A stretch of DNA of 64,000 nucleotides, taken from the NCBI RefSeq assembly GCF_024752355.1, contig NZ_JANTHZ010000003.1, positions 124,001-188,000 of the forward strand, written 5' to 3'. Position 1 is the stretch's first letter, and the number at the start of each line of letters is the position of its first letter. Made by a program: the position numbers and the translations under genes. This document shows positions 28,477-37,821 of this stretch, one piece after another. This DNA is from Ancylobacter mangrovi. Its GTDB lineage: Bacteria; Pseudomonadota; Alphaproteobacteria; Rhizobiales; Xanthobacteraceae. A model generated the notes under the pieces. It was not told the DNA's origin and did not search any database. It was given only the letters and a program-made list of their open reading frames with translations.

Positions 28477-30537
28477 TCAGAATTCGATATCGTCGTCCGA
28501 GGGGTCGTCGTCGGGACCGGCGGCGGCCATCATCTCGTATTCATCCGGCGAGACCGGGGTGGGACCCTCGTCCGGCGCCTGCGCGCGCACGTCGACGATC
28601 GAGGCGCCGGGGAAGCGCGCCAGCACGGCGGCCACCAGCGGGTCGGCGCGCACGCCGGTCATCATCGCGTCGCGCTCGGCGGCGGCCTTCTCGGCCAGCG
28701 TCGGCTCGCCCTCCTCATGCTGGGAGAGCGCGACCAGCCAGCGCCGGCCGGTCCATTCGGAAATCTTGGCCTGAAGCTCCTGCACCAGCACCGGCGAGCC
28801 GCCGGGCGCGAGCGCCACCTCGATCCGGCCGTCCTCGAAGGCGACCGGGCGGATGTGGTTCTCCAGCGCGAATTTGAGGCGCAGGTCGCGCTTCTGCGCC
28901 GCCAGCGCCACCAACTCGGGCAGGCTGGCGATGGCGAGCGCGGGAGCCTGCTCGCGCGCCGGGGCCTGAGCGGGACGCGGCTCGCCGCGCGCGGCCAGCG
29001 AGAGATGGCTCGCCGCCGAAGGCGCCGCGGCGGGGGCGGATGCCGGGGCGGGAGAGGGCGCGGAAGACGCGACCGGCGCGGCGAGGCCGCGCGATCCGCC
29101 GGCCGCCAGCGCCGCGCCGGGGCCCGAGCCCGGACCACCGCCCGCGCTCGCGCTGCGGCCCGCGCCGCCGCCATTGCCGGGCGCGGCGGGGGACGGGCTC
29201 TCCGGACCGCTCTCGCGCAGGCGGCGCAGCGCCTCGTCCGGGGTGGGCAGGTCGCTCGCATAGGCGAGGCGCACCAGCACCATCTCGGCGGCCTGGATCG
29301 GCTTGGCGGCCTGCTGCACCTCGGCGAGGCCCTTGGTCAGCATCTGCCAGGCGCGCGCCAGTACGCGCATCGACAGCTTCTCGGCGAAGTCGCGCCCGCG
29401 CGTGCGCTCGGCCTCCACCAGGGCGGGGTCGTCGGCGGTCTCGGGCAGGATCTTCAGCTTGGTGACGAGATGGGTGAACTCGGCGAGGTCGGCGACGACC
29501 ACCGCCGGGTCGGCGCCGGAATCGTACTGCTCGCGCAGCTCGGTCAGGGCGAGGCCGACCTCGCCCTTCATCAGCGCCTCGAACAGGTCGATGACGCGGC
29601 CGCGGTCGGCGAGGCCGAGCAGGGAGCGCACCTGCTCGCCATGCACGGTGCCGCCGGCCGACTGGGCTCCCGAATGGGCGATCGCCTGGTCGAGTAGGGA
29701 CAGCGCGTCGCGCACCGAGCCTTCCGCCGCGCGGGCGACGAGGCTGAGCGCCTCGACGTCGATGCCGACTTCCTCCGCCTCGCAGATGGCGCGCAGGTGC
29801 CGCGCCATGGTGCCGGCCTCGACCCGGCGCAGGTCGAAGCGCTGGCAGCGCGAGAGCACGGTGACCGGCACCTTGCGGATCTCGGTGGTGGCGAAGATGA
29901 ACTTCACATGCTCGGGAGGCTCCTCCAGCGTCTTCAGCAGGCCGTTGAAGGCGGCCGTGGAGAGCATGTGCACTTCGTCGATGATGAAGACCTTGTAGCG
30001 GGCCAGCACCGGCTTGTAGCGCGCGGCCTCGATGATCTCGCGTATGTCGCCGATGCCGGTGTTGGAGGCGGCGTCCATCTCCTGCACGTCGACATGGCGG
30101 CTCTCGATGATGTCGCGGCAGTGGCGGCCGAGGGCGGGCATGTCGAGGGTCGGCGCGCCCGCGCCGGCCGGGCCGTCGGCGGGCTCGTAGTTCAGCGCGC
30201 GGGCGAGGATGCGGGCGGTGGTGGTCTTTCCCACCCCGCGCACGCCGGTGAGGATATAGGCCTGCGCGATGCGCCCGGAGGCGAAGGCGTTCCGGAGCGT
30301 GCGCACCATCGCGTCCTGGCCGATCAGGTCGGCGAAGGTCTGCGGGCGGTACTTGCGCGCGAGCACGCGGTAGGGCGCGGCGGGCGGGGAGGCGCCGGGG
30401 GTGGGCGAATCGAGGCCGAGGCCGGGCATGGCCGGCGTCTCGACGACGCCGCCTTCCGGGCCGCTGCCGTTGCCGGCGGTGCCGATATCGCCGTCGCCGG
30501 GGCTGATGTCGCTCTCGCTGGTCCTGATGTCGCTCAT
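28477..30537 (-). CDS. dnaX: DNA polymerase III subunit gamma/tau
   Basis: DnaX is the ATPase core of the clamp loader. The 686-residue protein has a 55-residue Gly/Ser/acidic N-terminal extension, then YRVLARKYRPQTFADLIGQ, Walker A GVRGVGKTT (98-106), DEVHMLS and the SRC sensor (VLSRCQRF). The zinc module normally placed after Walker A (four cysteines in E. coli) is degenerate: only one Cys (RHCRDI) remains in RALNYEPADGPAG...CRDIIESRHVDV. I recall the same loss in Bradyrhizobium-type DnaX. A Gly/Ala/Pro-rich linker (about 440-530) joins the C-terminal tau-like domain. ybaB follows at 12 bases. Confidence 0.95.
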   Translation of the reverse strand: MSDIRTSESDISPGDGDIGTAGNGSGPEGGVVETPAMPGLGLDSPTPGASPPAAPYRVLARKYRPQTFADLIGQDAMVRTLRNAFASGRIAQAYILTGVRGVGKTTTARILARALNYEPADGPAGAGAPTLDMPALGRHCRDIIESRHVDVQEMDAASNTGIGDIREIIEAARYKPVLARYKVFIIDEVHMLSTAAFNGLLKTLEEPPEHVKFIFATTEIRKVPVTVLSRCQRFDLRRVEAGTMARHLRAICEAEEVGIDVEALSLVARAAEGSVRDALSLLDQAIAHSGAQSAGGTVHGEQVRSLLGLADRGRVIDLFEALMKGEVGLALTELREQYDSGADPAVVVADLAEFTHLVTKLKILPETADDPALVEAERTRGRDFAEKLSMRVLARAWQMLTKGLAEVQQAAKPIQAAEMVLVRLAYASDLPTPDEALRRLRESGPESPSPAAPGNGGGAGRSASAGGGPGSGPGAALAAGGSRGLAAPVASSAPSPAPASAPAAAPSAASHLSLAARGEPRPAQAPAREQAPALAIASLPELVALAAQKRDLRLKFALENHIRPVAFEDGRIEVALAPGGSPVLVQELQAKISEWTGRRWLVALSQHEEGEPTLAEKAAAERDAMMTGVRADPLVAAVLARFPGASIVDVRAQAPDEGPTPVSPDEYEMMAAAGPDDDPSDDDIEF

Positions 30538-30690
30538 GGCCCCTTCATATCATCGCCCGGTGCGGGAGGGGCAAGAAGGGGAGCCTCGGGACGGCAAATT
30601 TCCGGCGTCCGACCGCAATGCCGCCCGTCCGCGCCCGCGAGAAGGCGGCGCGGCGGACCGGTTCGGCGATCGGGGGAGCGGGCGGGCGGC

Positions 30691-30927
30691 CTATTTGCCG
30701 GGGCTGAGCGAATCCGCGTCGCGCACGCGCACGCAGACATAGCGGCGGTAGCCGTCCTCATAGGCCTTGCGCGTCTCGTCCTTCAGCTTGGACGGGATGT
30801 CGGCCTTCAGCACGGACTGGCAGGCCTCCTCGCTGGCGAAGACGTGCTGGACCTCGGCCGGCTTGGTGACCACGCGGATATGCGGGCCGGTGAGGGCGTT
30901 GAGCGCGACGATGACGATGGCCCACAT
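30691..30927 (-). CDS. Small protein of unknown function between dnaX and ffs
   Basis: From the ATG at 30927 (GGAG 8 bases upstream) this is a 78-residue protein; a GTG at 30936 would add three residues but lies inside the ribosome-binding site. The N-terminus is hydrophobic (MWAIVIVALNAL, possibly a signal or anchor), followed by a soluble charged domain with two cysteines (ACQSVL and YVCVRV) and FASEEACQ. It resembles small secreted conserved hypotheticals of Rhizobiales. It sits between dnaX and the 4.5S RNA gene on the same strand. No function can be assigned. Confidence 0.6.
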   Translation of the reverse strand: MWAIVIVALNALTGPHIRVVTKPAEVQHVFASEEACQSVLKADIPSKLKDETRKAYEDGYRRYVCVRVRDADSLSPGK

Positions 30928-31102
30928 GGGGATCACTCCGGTGCTGCACAGGGGAAGCGCCGCAAATGCCTAGAGCGGCACGCCGGGCGAGGCAAGTATC
31001 CGCAACGGCAAGCGCGCGGGGAACACGCACGGGGCCTCGCGCGGGAAGCCGTCGCGCCACTCGCGGGCGGCGCCGTGTCGTCGGCCGGGAAGGGGAAAGG
31101 GT

Positions 31103-31198
31103 GGGAGGCTGGACAGAGACCCGAGACCGGGCTCGTTGGGGCTGCTTCCTTCCGGACCTGACCCGGTTGGCGAGTGGCTCGTCCACCGCCAACCTCCC
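31103..31198 (-). ncRNA. ffs: Signal recognition particle RNA (4.5S, small bacterial type)
   Basis: On the minus strand the sequence contains the invariant SRP core GGTCAGGTCCGGAAGGAAGC (within 31138-31165), framed by a terminal stem in which GGGAGGTTGG at the 5' end pairs with CCAGCCTCCC at the 3' end. The 96-base length fits a 4.5S-type RNA, which joins Ffh to target membrane proteins. A -10-like TATAGC (complement of 31203-31208) lies five bases upstream of the predicted 5' end, and a pyrimidine-rich run (CCCTTTCCCC) follows the 3' end. Location near dnaX is common in alphaproteobacteria. Confidence 0.95.
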
Positions 31199-31252
31199 GC
31201 CGGCTATATCGGGCAGATGGGCGGCAGATGCAAGGGGGAGCAAGGCGTTAAA

Positions 31253-32572
31253 TCAAGAACGCGTTCGCACGTTTACTGAAATCTCAGATAGTATGCGTTC
31301 TCTCGATTGTACGCGGATATACCAGTCTCCGACACAATCTAGAGGTGCTCCTATGCCGAAGACCCATGTGAATGAATTTATTTCTGTATCTTCCTTGCGT
31401 AACGGAAATGCAATTCTGCTAACTTCGATATTTCTTGGATTTGTAATTGATATTTGTAATCCTCGAATGTGATTGCTGCAAAGTTTTGTCCATTTTGCAG
31501 TAAGCGCAATAGGCCATATCGTGTTAAATGGAATTGTGGGGGCGTAATATATTGTCCATCCACCTCCGGAAATAAAAAGTAATCCGTCTCGGGTATCTAT
31601 ATGATTTGCTGCAATCAATGTGCTTATGCGAAATCCATTCTGGATGTCGGTGTCGGAAATAGATATCCAATCATCCGGGAGGGTGCCTGATTTTCCTGCC
31701 ATCCCTCCCCTCGCTCTTAGTTCGTCTTTAATTTCACCGTCTGGGCCGTAAATTCTCATTGTTGTATCTTCGCCGGGTCCGCCGTGCTGGCCCGGCAATG
31801 TTCCGCTCCTCCCTGCCGAGCCGACTACTACTTCGATGCGATCGCCTGGAACGACGTCGAACGAACCGCAAGAACTGTCCCCTCCGTTGCCGCCATCTCC
31901 CCCAACGGAATCCGGACCGATAGCCCCGGCGCCGCCGCCGCCTGACCCGGGCGCCGGGTCAGGCACGGACTTCGCAGGCGTGTTGTCATTTCGCTCGATA
32001 TCTAGCGGACGGCTGTGGGATTGAATTTTCCCCCCTTTGCCACCTTTGCCGCCACGGGAACCGGGTCCAATGGCGCCACCTCCCCCACCGCCTGCACCCG
32101 GTGCGCGGCCACCTTCGCCTCCGAGCTGGATGGGTGAATTAGTGATAGTGATATTGGTGGTCGGGAATGACGCCTGAATAGCTTCGTTTGCCATTTTTTG
32201 GGTTAGATTCCAACCCATATACGCTTTTCGATGTTTTTTTATCTGTTGTTGTTTCCACTCAGAAAGTAAAGATGGTTGATAAAGGGATATATTATTAATA
32301 CTGTCTATTTTGCTGGCGTGAGGTAGGCACATAATTATCAAATTTTCATCGGACCTATTTTCATCGGACGTCTGTTTTGAGCTCCATCTCGGGCCTCCTT
32401 GTCGACGTGCACAAATGTGGCAGACACGCGAGTTCAGCACCCAAACACCCGACCTTTCGTCCTCGCGGTATAGGGGCTCAGGACAATCTGGGTACGCGCA
32501 GCTAATGGCGCGGCCGTACAGCATTTTGACCGTTGCTGTGGTAGGAAGCGGATGCTCGACTAATTTATTCAA
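31253..32572 (-). CDS. HNH-like / glycine-rich / DUF6941-like protein, probably acquired
   Basis: The 439-residue protein has three parts. Residues 20-115 form an HNH-like zinc fold: C25-x4-C30, RVCHI with H52, ENLI with N77, C82-x2-H85, then LLSEWKQQQI. Residues 150-295 are glycine-rich with two copies of a 21-residue unit (161-181 and 211-231, both containing AIGPxSxGGxGGxGG) and PGDRIEVVVGSAG, as in polyglycine-II-type domains. Residues 318-430 (HIDTRDGLLFISGGGWT, PFNTIWPIALTAKW) resemble DUF6941. It starts at TTG 4 bases after the pip stop; a second start is ATG at 32524. Parts outside the Gly-rich region are 33-37% G+C by sampled lines. Nuclease or defence function is inferred, not shown. 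Confidence 0.75.
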   Translation of the reverse strand: MNKLVEHPLPTTATVKMLYGRAISCAYPDCPEPLYREDERSGVWVLNSRVCHICARRQGGPRWSSKQTSDENRSDENLIIMCLPHASKIDSINNISLYQPSLLSEWKQQQIKKHRKAYMGWNLTQKMANEAIQASFPTTNITITNSPIQLGGEGGRAPGAGGGGGGAIGPGSRGGKGGKGGKIQSHSRPLDIERNDNTPAKSVPDPAPGSGGGGAGAIGPDSVGGDGGNGGDSSCGSFDVVPGDRIEVVVGSAGRSGTLPGQHGGPGEDTTMRIYGPDGEIKDELRARGGMAGKSGTLPDDWISISDTDIQNGFRISTLIAANHIDTRDGLLFISGGGWTIYYAPTIPFNTIWPIALTAKWTKLCSNHIRGLQISITNPRNIEVSRIAFPLRKEDTEINSFTWVFGIGAPLDCVGDWYIRVQSRERILSEISVNVRTRS

Positions 32573-32576
32573 TGAC

Positions 32577-33593
<1,017 letters not shown>

Positions 33594-33649
33594 CTACGCC
33601 CGCCGGGCGCGGCCGGGAGGGCCGCCCGGCGCCGCACCCGCCCGCGCGC

Positions 33650-34858
33650 CTATGCTTCGCGCGCGGACCTGAGGCTCGGCAGGAACCAGGCGAGCAGGCC
33701 GAAGGCCGGCAGGAAGGCGCAGAGCTGGTAGACGACGTCGATGCCGTAATGGTCCGCCAGCAGCCCGAGCGCCGCCGCCGCGAGCCCGCCGAGGCCGAAC
33801 ACCAGCCCGTAGAAGAAGCCGCCGATGAGGCCGACGCGGTGCGGCAGCAACTCGATGGCGTAGACCAGTATGGCAGCGAACGCGCTCGACATGATGAGGT
33901 TGATCACCACGGTCAGCACGGCGGTCGCCACCAGCCCGACATGGGGTAGGGCGATGGTGAAGGGCAGGGCGCCGAGGATGGAGAACCAGATCACCTTGTT
34001 GCGCCCGATCCTGTCGCCGACGATGCCGCCGAACAGCACGCCCGCCGCCGAGGAGACGAGGAACAGGAACAGCATGAGCTGGGAGACCTGCACCGACACC
34101 TGGAACTGCTCGATCAGGTAGAAGGTGTAGAAGGAGGTAAAGCTCGCCGTATAGGCGGTCTTCGAGCACAGCAGCGCGATGAGGATGAGAAGCGCGGGCA
34201 GCACCTGCCGCAGCGGGCGGGCCGGCGGCTCGGTGCCCGGCGCGCCCGCGCGGCGCGCGGGACGGGCGGCGTCGAGCTCGGCATGGCGGGCCGCGGTCCA
34301 GCCGAGGATCATCATGGCGAGCAGGGCGACGGCGGAGAACCAGGCGAGGCTGACCTGGCCGTGCGGCACCACGATGAAGGCTGCCAGCAGCGGGCCTACC
34401 GCCTGGCCGAACTGCCCGCCGACCTGGAACAGGCCCTGCGCGAAGCCGTAGCGCCCGCCCGAGGCGCTGCGCGCCATGCGGGTGGCTTCCGGGTGGAAGA
34501 TGGAGGAGCCGATGCCCACGCACGCCGCCGCCGTGAGCAGCAGCGCGAAGCTGCCGGCATAGGCGAGGCCGATCAGCCCGACGAAGGTGAACCCCATGCC
34601 GATGGCCATGGAGTTCGGCATCGGCCGGCGGTCGGTATAGAGCCCGACGGCGGGCTGCAGCAGCGAGGCCGAGATCTGGAAGGCGAGGGTGATGAGGCCG
34701 ATCTGGCCGAAGTCGAGCGCGTAGGTCTGCTTGATGATCGGGTAGATCGCCGGGATCAGCGACTGCATCATGTCGTTGAGCAGATGCGCGACGCTCAGCG
34801 CGACCAGGACCGGCATGGCGGAGCGGCGGGCCAGCTCCGCCGGGGCGTTCATCGTCAT
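33650..34858 (-). CDS. MFS transporter, fosmidomycin-resistance (Fsr) type
   Basis: The 402-residue protein has twelve hydrophobic segments. The start VALSVAHLLNDMMQSLIPAIYPIIKQTY, QISASLLQPAVGLYTDRRP, FHPEATRMARSAS and QVGGQFGQAVGPL are all characteristic of the Fsr family, proton-driven exporters that give fosmidomycin resistance when overproduced in E. coli. The native substrate here is unknown. It is a single gene on the minus strand between pip and the alcohol dehydrogenase. Confidence 0.88.
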   Translation of the reverse strand: MTMNAPAELARRSAMPVLVALSVAHLLNDMMQSLIPAIYPIIKQTYALDFGQIGLITLAFQISASLLQPAVGLYTDRRPMPNSMAIGMGFTFVGLIGLAYAGSFALLLTAAACVGIGSSIFHPEATRMARSASGGRYGFAQGLFQVGGQFGQAVGPLLAAFIVVPHGQVSLAWFSAVALLAMMILGWTAARHAELDAARPARRAGAPGTEPPARPLRQVLPALLILIALLCSKTAYTASFTSFYTFYLIEQFQVSVQVSQLMLFLFLVSSAAGVLFGGIVGDRIGRNKVIWFSILGALPFTIALPHVGLVATAVLTVVINLIMSSAFAAILVYAIELLPHRVGLIGGFFYGLVFGLGGLAAAALGLLADHYGIDVVYQLCAFLPAFGLLAWFLPSLRSAREA

Positions 34859-35013
34859 CGGAAGGGCACTCGGGCGGCCGCGGGAAGGCGGCGCGCCCCT
34901 TCACTAGAACAAAGCCGCATCATCGACAATCGAGGCTTGCGGACAGGGGCCATCGCCGGCGCGCATGCCGGCGATGGCCGTTTTCGGTGTTCGCGCTGGC
35001 GGCGGACCTGGCC

Positions 35014-36078
35014 TCAGGCGGCGGCCGCGGCCTCCTTCAGCGACGCCATGTCGATGACGAAGCGGTACTTCACGTCGTTCTTCAGCATCCGCTCATAGGC
35101 GGCGTTGATGTCGGCGATGGCGATCATCTCGATGTCGGCGAGGATGCCGTGCTCGGCGCAGAAGTCGATCATCTCCTGCGTCTCGGCGAGCCCCCCGATG
35201 GCCGAGCCGGCGATGCTCTTGCGGCCCATGATGAGGTGGGCGCCCAGCACCGGCTCGAGCGGGGTGAGGGCGCCGACGATCGCCATGGCACCGTCGAGCT
35301 TGAGCAGGCCGAGATAGGGGTTCATGTCGTGGCCGACGGGGATCGTGTTGAGCAGGAAGTCGAAGCTCCCCGCCGACTTCGCCATGGCGTCCGCATCGCG
35401 CGAGACCAGCACCTCGTCGGCGCCGAGATGGAGCGCGTCGCGGCCCTTCTCCGGCGAGGTGGTGATCATGGTGACGTGGGCGCCGAGCGCCTTGGCGAAC
35501 TTCACGCCCATATGGCCGAGCCCGCCGAGGCCGATGACGCCGACCTTCTGGCCCTGGCCGACCTTCCAGTGCTTCAGCGGCGAATAGGTGGTGATGCCCG
35601 CGCACAGCAGCGGCGCCGCGCCCTTGAGGTCGAGCGTGTCGGGGATCTTCACCACGAAGCGCTGGTCGACGACGATCTGGTCGGAATAGCCGCCGAAGGT
35701 GAGCGCCTCGCCGCTGCGCTCGCGCCCGTTATAGGTCGGGGTCGGCATGTTGAGGCAGTACTGCTCGAGGTCGGCGGTGCAGGCGGCGCATTCGCGGCAG
35801 GAATCGACGAGGCAGCCCACGCCCGCATAGTCGCCCGCCTTCAGCTTGGTGACCTGAGCGCCGACGCCCACCACCCGCCCGACGATCTCGTGGCCCGGGA
35901 CCATCGGGTAGAGCGAGTTGGACCAGTCGTTGCGGGCCTGGTGCAGGTCGGAATGGCAGACGCCGCAATACAGGATCTCGATATGGACGTCGTGCGGGCC
36001 CGTGTCGCGGCGCTCGAAGCTGAACGGCGCGAGCGGTGACGCGGCATCCTGGGCCGCATAGCCGATGCATTGGAACAT
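35014..36078 (-). CDS. Zinc-dependent NAD(P)H alcohol dehydrogenase (cinnamyl-alcohol/YahK-like)
   Basis: This 354-residue medium-chain dehydrogenase starts best at ATG 36078 (MFQCIGYAA, GGAAA upstream); a GTG 24 bases earlier is possible. Zinc residues are seen in YCGVCHSDLH (catalytic Cys/His), GHE (VPGHEIVGRV) and C-x2-C-x2-C-x7-C (CRECAACTADLEQYC, structural zinc). The nucleotide loop is GLGGLGHMG followed by MITTSPEK, which suggests NADP preference. Similar enzymes such as YahK reduce a wide range of aldehydes. No pathway partner is adjacent; it ends about 155 bases from the MFS gene. Confidence 0.88.
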   Translation of the reverse strand: MFQCIGYAAQDAASPLAPFSFERRDTGPHDVHIEILYCGVCHSDLHQARNDWSNSLYPMVPGHEIVGRVVGVGAQVTKLKAGDYAGVGCLVDSCRECAACTADLEQYCLNMPTPTYNGRERSGEALTFGGYSDQIVVDQRFVVKIPDTLDLKGAAPLLCAGITTYSPLKHWKVGQGQKVGVIGLGGLGHMGVKFAKALGAHVTMITTSPEKGRDALHLGADEVLVSRDADAMAKSAGSFDFLLNTIPVGHDMNPYLGLLKLDGAMAIVGALTPLEPVLGAHLIMGRKSIAGSAIGGLAETQEMIDFCAEHGILADIEMIAIADINAAYERMLKNDVKYRFVIDMASLKEAAAAA

Positions 36079-36427
36079 GATCGTTTTCCGGTGAACGCGC
36101 ACCGCCGGATTGCCGTGACGCGGCAGGGCCGCCGTGACGTCATGCGTCGCGACGTGGCCGTGTCAGGGCATGGCATGTGATGCGCGGGAGCCCCCTCCGC
36201 CGACCATGCTCGCGTCTCGACATGGCCGCCGTCAACGGGGGCGGGGCTTCCCGGCGGTAAGTTCTCGCCTATGTGAACAGTGGGGCGGGCGGCATGGCTG
36301 ATGGCCGGCGAAGCGGATGGCGCCGGCGCCCGCCTTCCGGGTATAGGTGGGCGTCGCCCCGTCTCCATCCGTCAGCTCCGCGACCGCCCTTCCTCCTTCC
36401 GACCGCCGAATCGAGCCCCGCCCAGCG
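36079..36427. other. Intergenic region between alcohol dehydrogenase and HIT gene
   Basis: This 349-base divergent gap must hold promoters for both flanking genes. I see no clear -35/-10 pair and no protein-like frame. A TGACGTCA palindrome occurs near 36133-36140 (GTGACGTCATGCGTCGCGACG), too short to interpret. Confidence 0.4.
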
Positions 36428-36856
36428 ATGACCGCGCAAACGCCCGCCTTTCTTCTCGATCCGCGCCTCGAGGCCGACAGCTTCCCGGTGACCGATCTTT
36501 CCCTGTGCACCGTGCGGCTGATGGACGATGCGCGCTTTCCCTGGCTGATCCTGGTGCCGCGCCGGCCGGAGCTGGTGGAGCTGATCGACCTCGACCCGTC
36601 CGATCGGGCGACGCTGAGCGCGGAGATCGACGCGGCGAGCCGGGCGCTGAAGGCGGTCACCGACTGCCACAAGCTGAACGTCGCCGCGCTCGGCAACATG
36701 GTGCGCCAGCTCCATGTGCACGTGATCGCCCGCTTCGAGGGCGACCCGGCCTGGCCCGGCCCGGTATGGGGCGTGGGCGAGCGCCGGAGCCATGCGGCGC
36801 CGCAGGCGATGATGTTCGGCTCGAAGCTGCGCGCGGCGCTGGGAGCGGCGGCATGA
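36428..36856 (+). CDS. HIT-domain protein (nucleotide hydrolase/transferase family)
   Basis: This 142-residue protein has the HIT fold: FPWLILVPRR (about 37-46), DLDPSDRATL, KLNVAALGNMVRQLHVHVIARF (82-103). The triad is H96-x-H98, but the third position is Ile100 rather than His, followed by ARFEGDPAWPGPVWG. I recall this QLHVHVIAR form as usual for the alphaproteobacterial subgroup. The catalytic His (normally the second) is kept, so activity is possible. ATGA overlap with nudC suggests a joint role in cleaning up nucleotide by-products. Confidence 0.85.
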   Translation: MTAQTPAFLLDPRLEADSFPVTDLSLCTVRLMDDARFPWLILVPRRPELVELIDLDPSDRATLSAEIDAASRALKAVTDCHKLNVAALGNMVRQLHVHVIARFEGDPAWPGPVWGVGERRSHAAPQAMMFGSKLRAALGAAA

Positions 36857-37809
36857 CGAGGGACACCGTGCTCGAGCGTTTCGGCCCCTGGCCGCATCTG
36901 GGCTATACCGGCGCCAGCCTCGACCGCGCCAGCGAACGGCGCAGCGAGGCGGCGGCGCTGCTGGATGACCCGCGCGCGCTGGCCTGCCTGATCGCCGGCG
37001 ACACCATCGTGCTGCGGCGGACCGAGGCAGGCTTCAGCGCGCTGTTCCCGCTCACCGAGGCGGCCGGGCTTGGCGGGCGCTCGGCGGAAGCCTGCCTGCT
37101 CGGGCTCGACGGGCTGGCGCCGCATTTCGTGCTGCCGCTGCACGCGGCGGCGCTGGCGGCGCTGACCGAGCGCGAGGACCTGCACATGGTCGACCTGCGC
37201 AGCATCGCGGTCGAGGGGCTGGTGAGCGCGGAGGAGATCGGCGAGCTCGCCACCGCCAAGGCGATGCTGGCCTGGCACGCGCGGCGCACCTTCTGCTCCA
37301 ATTGCGGCGGTCGGCTGAACGTCGGCGAGGGCGGATGGCGGCGCGAATGCCCCGAATGCGGGGCGCAGCATTTCCCGCGCACCGACCCGGTGGTGATCAT
37401 GCTCACCGTGGACGGGGAGCGGTGCCTGCTCGGGCGCTCGCCCCGCTTCGCGCCCGGCATGTGGTCGTGCCTTGCCGGCTTCGTCGAACCGGGCGAGACC
37501 TTCGAACAGGCGGCGCGGCGCGAGACCTTGGAGGAGGCGGGCATCCGCACCGGGCAGGCGCGCTACCTCGCCTGCCAGCCCTGGCCGTTCCCGATGTCGG
37601 TGATGATCGGCTTCCACCTGCAGGCGGAAAGCACCGACATCACCATCGACCCGGTGGAGCTGGAAGGGGCACGCTGGTTCGCGCGCGAGGAGGCGGCGCT
37701 GCTGCTCGCACGTACTCATCCCGACGGGCTGACGGCGCCGCCGCAGATGGCGATCGCCCACCATCTGATCCGCGCCTTCGTCGAGGGCCGCGACCCGCCG
37801 GCGGGGTGA
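36853..37809 (+). CDS. nudC: NAD(+)/NADH pyrophosphatase NudC
   Basis: This 318-residue Nudix hydrolase splits NAD(H) into NMN(H) and AMP; E. coli NudC also removes NAD caps from RNA. A zinc ribbon FCSNCGG...ECPECGA (about 148-172) precedes the Nudix box GFVEPGETFEQAARRETLEEAGI (GX5EX7REUXEEXGU, about 212-234), and SQPWPFPxSxM (here CQPWPFPMSVM) follows, the NADH-specific motif. It overlaps the HIT gene by four bases and is likely co-translated. dcd follows in convergent orientation 12 bases away. Confidence 0.94.
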   Translation: MTRDTVLERFGPWPHLGYTGASLDRASERRSEAAALLDDPRALACLIAGDTIVLRRTEAGFSALFPLTEAAGLGGRSAEACLLGLDGLAPHFVLPLHAAALAALTEREDLHMVDLRSIAVEGLVSAEEIGELATAKAMLAWHARRTFCSNCGGRLNVGEGGWRRECPECGAQHFPRTDPVVIMLTVDGERCLLGRSPRFAPGMWSCLAGFVEPGETFEQAARRETLEEAGIRTGQARYLACQPWPFPMSVMIGFHLQAESTDITIDPVELEGARWFAREEAALLLARTHPDGLTAPPQMAIAHHLIRAFVEGRDPPAG

Positions 37810-37821
37810 GCCGGCGCGCCT

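Noticed and set aside
31253-32572. Prophage remnant interpretation of the AT-rich HNH-like gene
   Set aside because: Glycine-rich regions occur in phage tail fibres, but no phage structural, integrase or lysis gene is nearby.
36079-36102. Alternative GTG start of the alcohol dehydrogenase
   Set aside because: The ATG at 36078 has a better-placed ribosome site and begins at the family N-terminus.
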